Shown here piece after piece: positions 34,700-43,962 of a stretch of 64,000 bases of DNA. Numbering within the stretch: the stretch's first letter is position 1; every line of letters starts with the position of its first letter. This DNA is from Halocatena marina (lineage in GTDB: Archaea > Halobacteriota > Halobacteria > Halobacteriales > Haloarculaceae): contig NZ_CP109785.1 in the NCBI RefSeq assembly GCF_025913575.1, positions 3,472,001 to 3,536,000 of the forward strand, given 5' to 3'. Below the pieces are notes generated by a model that worked only from the letters and a program-made list of their open reading frames with translations, was not told the DNA's origin and made no database searches. A program made the position numbers and the translations under genes.

Positions 34700-35806
34700 A
34701 TGGATATCGAGGCAGCTGTCGTAGCGAAAGCGTCCGGGGATTTTCACATCGAAGAACTCACGCTCGATGAGCCCCGGGCGGACGAAGTGCTCGTTCGAAT
34801 CGTTGCAACCGGCGTCTGCCCTGCTGATACTGCCGCACGTGATCAGCACTTTCCGATACCGCTTCCTGCGGTGCTCGGACATGAGGGGGCGGGCGTCGTC
34901 GAAGCGGTCGGCGACACCGTGACGAACGTCGAACCAGGTGATCACGTCGTACTGAGCTTCGACCACGATCAGACTTGTCGAAACTGCAGGGAGGGAAACG
35001 CCGCGTACTGTTCGAACATCGGTGCGTACAATTTCAGTGGTGTTCGGGGAACCGACATGTCTTCTCCGCTGCACAGAGACGGTGAACAAGTCAGTCTCTT
35101 CTTCGGCCAGTCATCGTTTGCCACACATTCAATTGCGAGCGAGCGTCAGGTTATCCCGGTTCCAGCGGACGTCCCCTTGGAGATTCTCGGTCCGTTGGGC
35201 TGTTCGATTCAGACAGGAAGTGGGACGGTTATCAACACGTTCGATGCCAATGCTGGGTCGTCGATCGCCGTTTTCGGCGTTGGGGCCGTCGGATTGAGCG
35301 CCGTGCTGGGGGCAGTCATAGCGGGGTGTACGACCATTATTGCCGTCGATCTGCTCGAAGATCGATTGGACGTGGCTGCGGATTTCGGTGCAACTCACGC
35401 TCTTGACTCGCGTGAGGAGGACGATATCACCGAGACGATTCGGGATATCACCAACGGTGGCGTCGATTATTCCGTAGAGACAACCGCTGTTCCACGCGTG
35501 GCTCGTCAGGCAGTTGCTTCGACACGAATTCCGGGAATCTGTGGACTTCTCGGAGGCGCATCATCAGAGCCAGATCCGACTCTCGATATGAACGACATCC
35601 TCAACGGTCGCATAGTTCGTGGCGTTTCACAGGGTGATTCGGTTCCTGAGATTTTCATCCCACAGCTCATCGATCTCTATCGGCAGGACCGCTTTCCCTT
35701 CGATGAACTCATCACGTTCTACGAGTTGGACGAAATCAACCAAGCATTCGCAGACTCAGAAAACGGTCGTGCCATCAAACCTGTGCTGTGCGTTGATGAA
35801 GTGTAG
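34700..35806 (+). CDS. Zinc-dependent alcohol dehydrogenase (aryl-alcohol type)
   Basis: A 368-residue medium-chain alcohol dehydrogenase. Catalytic zinc ligands are C40, H61 and E62 (TGVCPADT, LGHEGAG); the Rossmann motif is VFGVGAVGLSAV. In the structural-zinc lobe the four cysteines are reduced to three: D90 stands where the first Cys is expected, with C93, C96 and C104. The middle (GVRGTDMSSPLHRDGEQVSLFFGQSSFATHS) resembles aryl-alcohol (benzyl-alcohol) dehydrogenases. Substrate is inferred only. It starts 50 bases after the pseudogene begins on the other strand. Confidence 0.9.
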   Translation: MDIEAAVVAKASGDFHIEELTLDEPRADEVLVRIVATGVCPADTAARDQHFPIPLPAVLGHEGAGVVEAVGDTVTNVEPGDHVVLSFDHDQTCRNCREGNAAYCSNIGAYNFSGVRGTDMSSPLHRDGEQVSLFFGQSSFATHSIASERQVIPVPADVPLEILGPLGCSIQTGSGTVINTFDANAGSSIAVFGVGAVGLSAVLGAVIAGCTTIIAVDLLEDRLDVAADFGATHALDSREEDDITETIRDITNGGVDYSVETTAVPRVARQAVASTRIPGICGLLGGASSEPDPTLDMNDILNGRIVRGVSQGDSVPEIFIPQLIDLYRQDRFPFDELITFYELDEINQAFADSENGRAIKPVLCVDEV

Positions 35807-35945
35807 ACAGAGACGGCTCGTTGATCGGGCGGTCCATCGTCCGATAGCTGCGTTGTGCCGTTTCTCGGGTGAGGGATTGTCGCGGGTGTGACACAGCACC
35901 TCTTCCGACCGGAATGTAGTAGTTCACTCTCTGAGAACTGTGGCT

Positions 35946-36545
35946 ATGACAGTGACTGACGTACAAATAGCCCTCTACGAGGGATTCGACGAACTCGACG
36001 CCATCGGTCCATACGAGGTACTCGATAACGCGGCCACGTTCGGTGCTGACATCGACGTTCGGCTCGTCACGCTCGATTCGACGTCTGTTGTGACCGCGAG
36101 CCACGGGCTGCGGGTCGAACCAGACGGTACGCTCTCGGAACCGGACGTGCTGATCGTCCCCGGTGGAGGGTGGAACGATTCCTCTGAAAAGGGCGCGCGC
36201 ACTGAAGCTGAGCGCGGCGATCTCCCGGACGCAGTTGCCAATCTGTACAGTGAGGGAGGGATGATTGCCTCCGTTTGCACCGGTGGTATGATCCTCGCAC
36301 ACGCAGGGGTGCTCGATGATCGGCCCGCGACCACACACGCCAGTGCGATCGATGATCTTCGTGAGTTTACAACCGACGTTCGAAACGAACGCGTCGTCGA
36401 CAGCGGGCGGGTGCTCACAGCAGGCGGTGTGACCTCGGGACTCGATCTCTCGCTCCACCTCGTCGAACAGATCGCCGATAAGACAACAGCAGACCGGGTT
36501 GCAGCAGAGATGGAGTACGAGCGCCGGGCGGCTTATCGGCCATGA
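35946..36545 (+). CDS. DJ-1/PfpI family protein
   Basis: A 199-residue DJ-1/PfpI fold protein. The nucleophile elbow SVCTGGMILAHAG has C111, and the ending of strand 1 has YEGFDELDAIGPYEVL with the glutamate/aspartate region. Family members are glyoxalases, chaperones or regulators; this one, ending without an AraC domain, resembles the transcriptional-regulator-like isonitrile hydratase branch. ATG at 35946 or 35940 are both possible. It lies 15 bases before a zinc-finger HTH gene on the same strand, likely one operon. Confidence 0.87.
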   Translation: MTVTDVQIALYEGFDELDAIGPYEVLDNAATFGADIDVRLVTLDSTSVVTASHGLRVEPDGTLSEPDVLIVPGGGWNDSSEKGARTEAERGDLPDAVANLYSEGGMIASVCTGGMILAHAGVLDDRPATTHASAIDDLREFTTDVRNERVVDSGRVLTAGGVTSGLDLSLHLVEQIADKTTADRVAAEMEYERRAAYRP

Positions 36546-36560
36546 CGGCGTATCGGTGGT

Positions 36561-37469
36561 ATGACCGATGCCGACACGGCCGCACCGAGTGAGGCGTTCC
36601 AACCGCTCGGCAACGAAATCCGGACGCGGATTCTCACGGCGCTCCTCGATGACGAACGCGGTCCGCGCAGTCGAACGTTCTCTGAACTCGCCGAAACGAG
36701 CGGAGCGGACACCACGGCGGGATTCGCTTATCACCTCCGACAGCTCACCGATCACTACCTTCGCGAGACGAACGACGGCTACACTCTCACTGATGCAGGT
36801 GTACGGATCGCACGGGCCATCGTGTCCGGTGCGTACACCGACAGCGTCGACCGCGATCCAGTCTCGATCGACGATCCCTGTCCGTTCTGCGATGAGGATG
36901 CGCTCGTCGCCGCCGCGACGGACAACACCGTCACGATCGACTGCCAGCTGTGCGAACGGACGCTCCTCCGATTACCGTTTCCACCGGGAGGCCACCGAAC
37001 GCACACTGATGAGATGTTTCCTGCTGCGCTCGACCGTCTCTACCGCCACCGTGTCGCGCTCATGACCGACGGGAGCTGTCCTGAGTGCGGTGGCGCATCG
37101 ACCGCGACTGTCGGATACGCACGCGCAGATTCGAGCTCTGACTCCGGTGACGCTGTTTCTCACTCCGACTCTCGTTCTGACTCCACGGACAAGCCAGCGC
37201 AGTTACAGCTCGACTGTCTCGGGTGTGGGTATACGCTTAACTGTCCAGTAACGCTTGCTGTGCTCGATCATCCGGCTGTTATCTCCTTTTACCACGAGCA
37301 AGACGTTGACATCCGCGAACGCCCGATCTGGAACGTGGGTCGAGAATGGCGCGAGACGATCCTCTCGGACGATCCGTGGTGTGTTCGCGTCTCGACGGAA
37401 ATGGTAGATGAGGGATTGGAACTGCTTGTCGGACAGGACGCAACGGTGGTTTCTGTCTCTCGGTTCTGA
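36561..37469 (+). CDS. ArsR-like HTH protein with zinc-ribbon domains
   Basis: A 302-residue protein: an N-terminal winged helix (NEIRTRILTALLDDER, FAYHLRQLTDHYL), then two zinc ribbons CPFCDED...CQLCERT and CPECGGA...CLGCGY. A Ser/Asp-rich insert (about 193-213) interrupts the second ribbon. This arrangement is a common haloarchaeal regulator class with unknown ligand. It is the second gene of the DJ-1 operon and may control it (inference). Metal sensing is possible, given the Cys pairs. Confidence 0.85.
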   Translation: MTDADTAAPSEAFQPLGNEIRTRILTALLDDERGPRSRTFSELAETSGADTTAGFAYHLRQLTDHYLRETNDGYTLTDAGVRIARAIVSGAYTDSVDRDPVSIDDPCPFCDEDALVAAATDNTVTIDCQLCERTLLRLPFPPGGHRTHTDEMFPAALDRLYRHRVALMTDGSCPECGGASTATVGYARADSSSDSGDAVSHSDSRSDSTDKPAQLQLDCLGCGYTLNCPVTLAVLDHPAVISFYHEQDVDIRERPIWNVGREWRETILSDDPWCVRVSTEMVDEGLELLVGQDATVVSVSRF

Positions 37470-37533
37470 AATGGCAATCGGTACCGACGCTCATTACTGA
37501 TTTATTACAATTGATCTTGTATAGCACACCACA

Positions 37534-38232
37534 ATGACCACCGATCCGTTTGGTCGTGCCATACGCGATCACTACCTCGGTAACCGGGATGAACCACTCA
37601 TCGACCGAGACGGTGACGAGACGCGTGAACACTCCATCGAACAGTGGTATTTCGGAGAACACGACGAAGACGCGTGGCGCGACTCGTGGATGGAAGGGCC
37701 GTTACTCGATATGGGTGCTGGTGCAGGGAGAGACGCCCTCTACTATCAAGAACAGTTCGAGACGGTCGCCATCGAAGTGAGCGAACAACTCATCGAGATA
37801 CTGCGCGATCGGGGCGTCCGCGACGCTCGACTGGCGAATATGTTCGAACTCCGCGGTCAGTTCAACCGTGACCGGTTCCGGTCGGCTCACGCGGTTGGGA
37901 CGCAGGTTGGGCTGGCCGGATCGATGGCTGGCGTTCGCCAGTTTCTCGCGGATCTCGCATTCGTGACGACGCCCGATGCGGCCGTCGTTTTGGATAACTA
38001 TGCCCCGGAGAAGGACGCCACGAAGGACGTGTTCGCCTTCCGTGAGGATCCCGCGCCCGGACTCGCGTACCGCGTCTACCACGAGGCGTACAAAGGAGGT
38101 GTCGGGAAAACGCTGTTGTTCCGCTTGTTTAGCGTCGATCGGCTTCGAGAAGCGACAATCGGGTCACCGTGGGAAGTCACAGCAGTCACGTACGGGGATG
38201 TCCAGTGGAGGGCAATACTGGAAAAAGTATAA
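37534..38232 (+). CDS. SAM-dependent methyltransferase-like protein
   Basis: A 232-residue protein with motif I LLDMGAGAGRDALYYQ and motif II VAIEVSEQLIEIL, a class I methyltransferase pattern. The start MTTDPFGRAIRDHYLGNRDEPLIDRDG is shared by a haloarchaeal group of this type. A TTATTAC box lies about 28 bases before the ATG. Substrate unknown. Confidence 0.83.
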   Translation: MTTDPFGRAIRDHYLGNRDEPLIDRDGDETREHSIEQWYFGEHDEDAWRDSWMEGPLLDMGAGAGRDALYYQEQFETVAIEVSEQLIEILRDRGVRDARLANMFELRGQFNRDRFRSAHAVGTQVGLAGSMAGVRQFLADLAFVTTPDAAVVLDNYAPEKDATKDVFAFREDPAPGLAYRVYHEAYKGGVGKTLLFRLFSVDRLREATIGSPWEVTAVTYGDVQWRAILEKV

Positions 38233-38368
38233 TGTTCCACTGAACCGTTCTATTACGTCAGGAGGCTACCGAGACATTCACGGGCAGTACGACTGCCGTT
38301 TCCAATAACGGGAGTTGATGAAGACAGTTCACGAACGCTTCGTGCTCGTGCTGGTAGCTTCTCGATTT

Positions 38369-39067
38369 TTATAGTACGCTCTCGATTTCGTCCTGTTCGA
38401 GCGTTCGGTAGCCGTCTTCGTCGATGATGGCGACAGCGACGTTTTCGGGGTCTGGGTCTTCCTCATCGGTGAGGACCGAAACAGCGAGCGAGTAGGCTGC
38501 ATCGATGCCCATCTCCGGATCGTATTCGGCCTCAAGCGTCGTTTCCATCTCGTCACTGCTGCCGCCGATGGCGGTCGCCTGCCACTCGTATGGTGTTCCG
38601 GACGGATCTGTCTCGAACAGCTGTGGTTTGCCGTCGACGTAGCCGCCCACGAGGAGCGCCGCTCCGAACGGGCGCGTGTGACCTGCCTGCGTGTACTCTT
38701 GGATGTGTTCGCTCACTTCGACCGTGAGCTGCTCGGGTGTGATCGGCTCTTCGTAGCGTAGTTGCTCAACTTGGGCCGTTTGGCGGGCTTCCTCGACGAG
38801 CTGGCGCGCGTCGGCGACGTGTCCCGCGCTTGCAACACCGTTGTGATCGTCGATCTTGTGGAGCTTCTCGATACTCCGTGGTTCGAGCAGCGACGAGCGA
38901 ATTCGTCGTTCGGCCGCGAGCACGACGCCATCGACCGCTCTGACCCCAACGCTCGCTCCGCCGCGCTTGACTGCTTCTCGTGCGTATTCGACTTGATACA
39001 GACGCCCATCGGGCGAGAAGAGGCTCGTTCCCCGGTCGTACGCCTGTCGATCGTCTTGTCCTCGCAT
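38369..39067 (-). CDS. psmA: Proteasome alpha subunit (second-type paralogue)
   Basis: A 232-residue 20S alpha subunit: DRGTSLFSPDGRLYQVEYAREAVKRG is the alpha N-terminal signature that gates the core. SIEKLHKIDDHNGVASAGHVADARQLV follows, and DPSGTPYEWQATAIG near 170. The wording GTSLFSPDGR and SIEKLHK is closer to the second haloarchaeal alpha (PsmC-type) than to the main one, as far as I recall. It is coupled to the beta gene by a TGATG overlap of one base. The C-terminus lacks a clear HbYX-type feature, as expected for core subunits. Confidence 0.93.
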   Translation of the reverse strand: MRGQDDRQAYDRGTSLFSPDGRLYQVEYAREAVKRGGASVGVRAVDGVVLAAERRIRSSLLEPRSIEKLHKIDDHNGVASAGHVADARQLVEEARQTAQVEQLRYEEPITPEQLTVEVSEHIQEYTQAGHTRPFGAALLVGGYVDGKPQLFETDPSGTPYEWQATAIGGSSDEMETTLEAEYDPEMGIDAAYSLAVSVLTDEEDPDPENVAVAIIDEDGYRTLEQDEIESVL

Positions 39068-39681
39068 CAGTGTACCTCCGTAAGACTATCGTATGATTCC
39101 ATGGTCACGTCCTCGGCAGTAATGCGCGCGACGGTGATACCATTACCGCTTGCGGTGTCGCGCTCCATCGCGCTGTCGACTGCACTCGCCGCAACCGAAA
39201 CACCCTCCGAAAGCGTGAGATCCTCGTGATAGAGCCGTTCGAGCGCACCGGTCGCCAACGAAGTACCGCTCCCACTTGCCGCGTACGTGTCTTCGAGGAC
39301 GCCTCCTGCGCCGTCAATTTCGAACACGCGCGGGCCTTCTTCGTCGACTCCCCCGAGCAGTGGCATGGACGCTGTCCCTCGGATGAGATGTCCAGCAGTC
39401 CGAGCGAGCGCTTCCATGCTCATCGGTTCGCCACGCCGAACTTCGTACAGATCCGCCTCTGAACGAAGCCGCCGGATGAACGCCTGCCCGCCACCGACGG
39501 AGCCAGACATCGTCACTGCTGCCGATGGGTGAACGTGTTCGATTTTCTGAGACTGTTTGTTCGAGACGAAGCGTCCACCCAAGCTCGCCCTGCGGTCGGC
39601 GGCGAGCACAACACCTCCTGTCGTGACGAGACCGACCGTCGTCGTTCCCGTCTTATGAACGGTCATATCTTCCGTTTCCAT
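39067..39681 (-). CDS. psmB: Proteasome beta subunit
   Basis: A 204-residue 20S beta subunit. The propeptide is only 12 residues (METEDMTVHKTG), cut before TTTVGL so that T13 becomes the catalytic N-terminal threonine. Asp17 and the active-site Lys (K34 in mature numbering, shifted by one relative to the usual K33, in KQSQKIEHV) are kept, as is GSGSGTS region. Main haloarchaeal beta subunits have long propeptides, so the short one suggests a second, divergent beta. It is the first gene of the beta-alpha operon. Confidence 0.93.
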   Translation of the reverse strand: METEDMTVHKTGTTTVGLVTTGGVVLAADRRASLGGRFVSNKQSQKIEHVHPSAAVTMSGSVGGGQAFIRRLRSEADLYEVRRGEPMSMEALARTAGHLIRGTASMPLLGGVDEEGPRVFEIDGAGGVLEDTYAASGSGTSLATGALERLYHEDLTLSEGVSVAASAVDSAMERDTASGNGITVARITAEDVTMESYDSLTEVH

Positions 39682-39702
39682 ATCTATGCTTCCGCTCCGG
39701 TA

Positions 39703-39713
39703 TCGAATAAATT
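39703..39713 (-). promoter_or_regulatory. TATA-like box for psmB operon
   Basis: AATTTATTCGA on the minus strand is centred 27 bases before the psmB ATG. Confidence 0.5.
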
Positions 39714-39717
39714 CTCG

Positions 39718-39733
39718 CTAAAATATCTTTTAG
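39718..39733. promoter_or_regulatory. Palindrome between psmB and lipoate ligase genes
   Basis: CTAAAA TATC TTTTAG is an inverted repeat with 6-base arms, immediately upstream of the psmB TATA-like box, at the place of BRE or activator binding. Role unknown. Confidence 0.4.
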
Positions 39734-39753
39734 TCACGCCCGTACACAATCGC

Positions 39754-39758
39754 TTTTA
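39754..39758 (+). promoter_or_regulatory. TATA-like box for lipoate ligase gene
   Basis: TTTTA lies 24-28 bases before the GTG at 39782. Confidence 0.4.
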
Positions 39759-39781
39759 CCCGGTAGCGACCACACACAGGC

Positions 39782-40594
39782 GTGACTGCTCTCAGCGAGA
39801 ACGATTGGCGATTGGTGCGCGAGGAATCGCTGACAGGGCCGATGTGCATGGCACTTGATGCGGTGGCGGCAGAAACCGCTGTCGCGGGCGGCCCTCGTAC
39901 TGTTCGCGTCTACCAGTGGGAGCCCGCAACGCTTTCACTTGGTTACCATCAGAACCCTGAAGATATTGATTGGGACTTTTGCGAACGTGAGGGTATCACC
40001 GTTACCCGGCGTCCGACCGGCGGTGGAGCCATCTACCACGATACGTATGGTGATATCTCGTATTCGATCATCGCGCCTGCGGATGAACTTCCCTCCGACC
40101 TGATGGAAACCTACGAGCTACTCTGTCAACCGCTCCTTGATGCTTGTTCGGTCATGGGCGTTCCCGCCGACTTCGCCAGCGAGACGGCTCCTGCGCTCCA
40201 CGAACCTGCGTGCTATCTCCGAGATATCCACCCGGCGCACGACGTGATCTGTAATGGGGATAAACTGAGCGGCAACGCCCAGTACCGACGACGAGACAGC
40301 ATCATCCAGCACGGCTCGCTCACCTACCACGCTACCCCCGAACGGACTCTCAACTGTTTCGTCGATCCGGGCGTCTCCACCGAACGGGTTCACGAGCGCA
40401 TTACTGGAATCGACGAACACAGCGACGTTTCGCGCACTGATGCAGTCCAAACGCTCGAAAGCACCCTGAAAACGTGGGCCAACGCCACTGAGGACGGATG
40501 GACAGACGAGGAACGAGCGCGTGCACGAGAGATTGCCGATGAAAAATTCGAGCGCAGCGCGTGGAATCGAGACGGTGACGATCCGATGACGTAA
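39782..40594 (+). CDS. Lipoate--protein ligase family protein
   Basis: A 270-residue member of the biotin/lipoate ligase fold. VTRRPTGGGAIYHD is the lipoate/acyl-binding motif and CNGDKLSGNAQYRRRDSIIQHGSL holds the catalytic lysine. It could attach free lipoate or transfer octanoate to the E2 and GcvH proteins. No lipoate substrate proteins are adjacent. Start is GTG at 39782. The C-terminal ligase domain of about 70 residues is reduced to a short helical tail, as in many archaeal forms where a separate partner may exist. Confidence 0.88.
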   Translation: MTALSENDWRLVREESLTGPMCMALDAVAAETAVAGGPRTVRVYQWEPATLSLGYHQNPEDIDWDFCEREGITVTRRPTGGGAIYHDTYGDISYSIIAPADELPSDLMETYELLCQPLLDACSVMGVPADFASETAPALHEPACYLRDIHPAHDVICNGDKLSGNAQYRRRDSIIQHGSLTYHATPERTLNCFVDPGVSTERVHERITGIDEHSDVSRTDAVQTLESTLKTWANATEDGWTDEERARAREIADEKFERSAWNRDGDDPMT

Positions 40595-40756
40595 ACGACA
40601 GTCGTTCGTTCCAGACGCTGTGAGAGCGTGTCGGAGCATCGAGACAACCTTCACTCTCGTCTTTCATTATTCATTAACTAGTGGTGATATGTCTAGAAAG
40701 GTTACAGACGCACTGTACTCCGAAGCCACTATCCTTTCCGGTCCAGTAGCGCGGGT

Positions 40757-41587
40757 ATGTTACGAGTTGGAGCGCACGTCTCCGTTGCTGGCGGCGTCGA
40801 AAACGCGATAGGGAATCAACTCGATGTCGGTGGCAACTGCGGACAGATCTTCACCCATTCTCCACAAGTGTGGCAGGAGCCGAACATCGATAACGGACAG
40901 GCCGAGGCATTTCGTGAGGGTACCGCTGCGAATCTCGACGGTCCGTGGGTCATTCATTCCTCGTATCTGGTCAATCTTTGTACGCCGAAGGACGATCTCC
41001 GTGCGAAATCTATCGAGAGCATGCAATCGGAGGTTGATGCGGCCCACGCGCTCGATATCGGGTACGTGAACGTCCATCTCGGCGCGCATACTGGGGCTGG
41101 CGTCGAACAAGGACTCGACAATGCAGCGAGCGCCCTCGATGAGATCGATATTCCATCGGACGTGACCGTCCTCGTCGAGAGCGACGCGGGGAGCGGGACG
41201 AAACTCGGTGGCGAGTTCGAGCACCTTGCAACCGTTCTCGAAGACTCAGCCCACGACCTCGGCGTCTGTCTCGATACGGCCCACATGTTCGCTGCGGGCT
41301 ACGATCTCTCTACGGAGGATGCTGTTCACGAGACGATAGAGGAGTTCGATGCCGTCGTCGGAGTAGACACGCTGCAGTGTATCCATCTCAACGATTCGAA
41401 ACACGAGTGTGGGACGAACAAGGACGAACACGCTCACATCGGGAAGGGATACATCGGTGATGAGGGTATGGACGCGATCATCAACCACCCGGCTCTCGAA
41501 GACGTCCCTCTCGTTCTCGAAACGCCGACGGAGAACGGCAAGAGTTTCGAGTGGAACATCGACCGCGTCAGAGAACTCAGAGAGTAA
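40757..41587 (+). CDS. nfo: Endonuclease IV (AP endonuclease)
   Basis: A 276-residue TIM-barrel AP endonuclease of base excision repair. [18 protein letters not shown] is the N-terminal signature; metal ligands appear in [60 protein letters not shown] and [10 protein letters not shown]. These cover the expected His, Asp and Glu residues. A methyltransferase gene begins four bases after its stop, suggesting co-transcription. Confidence 0.95.
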   Translation: MLRVGAHVSVAGGVENAIGNQLDVGGNCGQIFTHSPQVWQEPNIDNGQAEAFREGTAANLDGPWVIHSSYLVNLCTPKDDLRAKSIESMQSEVDAAHALDIGYVNVHLGAHTGAGVEQGLDNAASALDEIDIPSDVTVLVESDAGSGTKLGGEFEHLATVLEDSAHDLGVCLDTAHMFAAGYDLSTEDAVHETIEEFDAVVGVDTLQCIHLNDSKHECGTNKDEHAHIGKGYIGDEGMDAIINHPALEDVPLVLETPTENGKSFEWNIDRVRELRE

Positions 41588-41591
41588 CATC

Positions 41592-42383
41592 GTGCGGCGT
41601 TTTTCCACCTCCTATCTCGACGAGACGAGACGCGGGATGTGGGAGTCACGAGCGGCGCTGTCTCCACTTTCGCTCGCGGATCGGGATCTCGTTCTGGATG
41701 TCGGCTGTGGGACGGGTGAGCTATCGTCGGTGCTGTGCGAGGAATCTTCTGGAAGCGTCGTCGGTCTCGACCGTGATCGGTCTCTGCTCCGAGAGGTGTC
41801 CGTTCCGACGATCCAAGCCGACGCGGTCGAACTCCCTGTTCGAGACGATGCGGCCGACTTGGTGGTGTGTCAGGCGCTGCTCGTCAATCTTTCCGACGCC
41901 GACATCGACCGTGCGCTCGCGGAGTTCGTTCGCTGCTCGTCCGATCTCGTGGCCGTCATCGAACCGGACAACAGCGCTGTCAACGTCGAGTCAACCGTTT
42001 CCGAGGAGAGTGACCTCGCAGCTCGTGCACGGGAACACTACATCAGTGGCGTCGGAACAGACGTTACCCTCGGAGCGATTCCCGATCGACTGCGCGAGCA
42101 CGGACTCACTGATGTGAAAACGCGACGATACGACCACGTGCGGACGATCGAATCGCCCTACGGCGAACGGGCAGTCGAGGCAGCCAAACGGAAAGTGACC
42201 GGATCACGGATCGCACAGCAACGAGATACGCTCCTCGCTGGCGGCATGAGCGACAAAGCGTACGAGTCGTTCCGCAGCGAGTGGCGAGAAATGGGTCGAG
42301 CAATCGTCGAGGCGATGCACGCGGGCACGTACCACCGGAAGGAAGTGATTCCCTTTTTCGTGACCGTTGGTCGAATCGTATAG
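41592..42383 (+). CDS. Class I SAM-dependent methyltransferase
   Basis: A 263-residue protein from GTG at 41592 (VRRFSTSYLDETRRGMW). Motif I is VLDVGCGTGELSSVL; DDAADLVVCQALLVNL is the post-II/III region. A longer frame starting at 41409 inside nfo is a codon-bias artefact, so the GTG four bases after the nfo stop is preferred. It is coupled to nfo; substrate unknown, so whether it has any repair role is open. Confidence 0.85.
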   Translation: MRRFSTSYLDETRRGMWESRAALSPLSLADRDLVLDVGCGTGELSSVLCEESSGSVVGLDRDRSLLREVSVPTIQADAVELPVRDDAADLVVCQALLVNLSDADIDRALAEFVRCSSDLVAVIEPDNSAVNVESTVSEESDLAARAREHYISGVGTDVTLGAIPDRLREHGLTDVKTRRYDHVRTIESPYGERAVEAAKRKVTGSRIAQQRDTLLAGGMSDKAYESFRSEWREMGRAIVEAMHAGTYHRKEVIPFFVTVGRIV

Positions 42384-42433
42384 CATCGAACGACAGCGTT
42401 CTGAATCGAGGCCGTATTTCGACAGAAGAATCA

Positions 42434-43856
42434 ATGTGTTTTGTTGGTGTAAAAAGTATCAAAAGATGGGAAACGGCTAAGCCATTATCGTAATAATAAT
42501 TATCGAGATAATTTCAGCCTGATTATTATTTATGGCCGAAGGCGGGTCGGAAAGACGGAACTCATCAAGGAGTTCTGTAAAAGAACCTCTCACATGTATC
42601 ACCTCGTCTCGCAGGAGTCAGCCATGACTCAGTAAGAGAAGTTTATCGAGGAGTTGGCAGCTCACAGCGGGGATCGCGTTCCCCGCATTGAGGATTGGCA
42701 CGACGCAATCGATTATCTCGGTGAGGTACTATCCGATGGGAAAGAGTTCGTCGCTATCGACGAGTTTCCGTATCTCGTTGAGTCAAGCGATACCATCCTC
42801 TCCGCACTCCAACACTTCATCGACACGATGAGCGACGATGTGACTTCAACACTCGTTCTTTGTGGATCGAGCATCAGTGTCATGGAATCGGAGGTACTCG
42901 GGCACGAGAGTCCTCTCTACGGACGACGTACAGCACAGATTGATCTACAACCGTTCAGCTTCGCTGATACACTCGATGTTATTGACTATCCATTCGAGGA
43001 GAGCGTTCGTTCGTTCGCAGTTACCGGTGGAATGCCGATGTATCTCATGTTGTTCGACTACGATCAGCCCCTCGAAACGAACGTATTGAACAACCATCTC
43101 TCGAAGACCTCCATTCTTTATAACGAGCCTGAGTTTCTTCTCAGAACTGAACTTCGTTCACCATCTCGGTACATGAGCATACTCGAAGCAATCGCGAACG
43201 GCTACACGACTCCGAATGAGATCTCCGGTCAGACAGCGATCGATTCTGGCCCGCTTTCTGGCTATCTAACACGTCTCCGTCGGCTCCGTCTGATCGAGCG
43301 CGAGGTCCCAGTAACAGCACGAGAGAAGAAATCGAAACGTTCTGTCTATCGTATTGCTGATGATTTCCTCCGATTCTGGTTTCGGTTTGTCGAACCGAAT
43401 CGGTCCGGAATCGAACAGGCACCCCAGTTCGTTCTCGAAGAACGGATCGTTCCAGAGCTCAATCGATTCGTTTCGAAGACGTTCGAGGATATCTGTCAGG
43501 AACTGCTCTGGCGTCTTGTGACTACAGACCAATTGAAGTGCTCGTGCGACGCGATCGGGCGGTGGTGGCACGGTGAACACGAGATCGACATCGTTGGACT
43601 CGACGACCGAACGCCAGCAGCCGTCTTCGGTGAGTGCAAATGGACGAACACACCCGTCGGAATGAGCCTCGTCGAGAAACTCCGAGAGAAATCTGACGAA
43701 GTCCGGTGGAAGCGCAATGACCGCGATGAGGAGTACATCCTCTTCTCGAAATCGGGATTCGACAAAACGCTCGACGAAACGCTCGACGACCGATGGCACC
43801 TCTACGATCTTGAGCGGATAGCGCGTGTCTTTGATAGCAGTAAACCGACTGTATAG
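42434..43856 (+). pseudogene. Archaeal ATPase (DUF234) gene with two N-terminal lesions
   Basis: The N-terminal frame MCFVGVKSIKRWETAKPLS (42434-42490) ends at stop codons in a TAATAATAAT tract. A second frame has NFSLIIIYGRRRVGKTELIKEF, the Walker A of the archaeal ATPase_2 family, then TAA at 42633-42635 after SAMTQ, then runs open for 400 residues. FVAIDEFPYL is Walker B, and the end (FGECKWTNTPVG, EYILFSKSGF) is the DUF234 nuclease-like tail. One frameshift and one in-frame stop thus break an otherwise well-kept gene. Family members are linked to mobile elements. Sequencing error is a possible alternative. Confidence 0.75.
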
Positions 43857-43933
43857 GAATTACCTGCGCGTCGATTCGAACTATCATTCGTATTCTGATC
43901 TCCATTTTCGTTCTTCGTTTTTCTCCTGAAAAG

Positions 43934-43939
43934 CTTATG
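43934..43939 (+). promoter_or_regulatory. TATA-like box for aminopeptidase gene
   Basis: CTTATG is centred 27 bases before the ATG at 43963. Confidence 0.35.
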
Positions 43940-43962
43940 AGACCGCGTCTGCACCGACGGAT

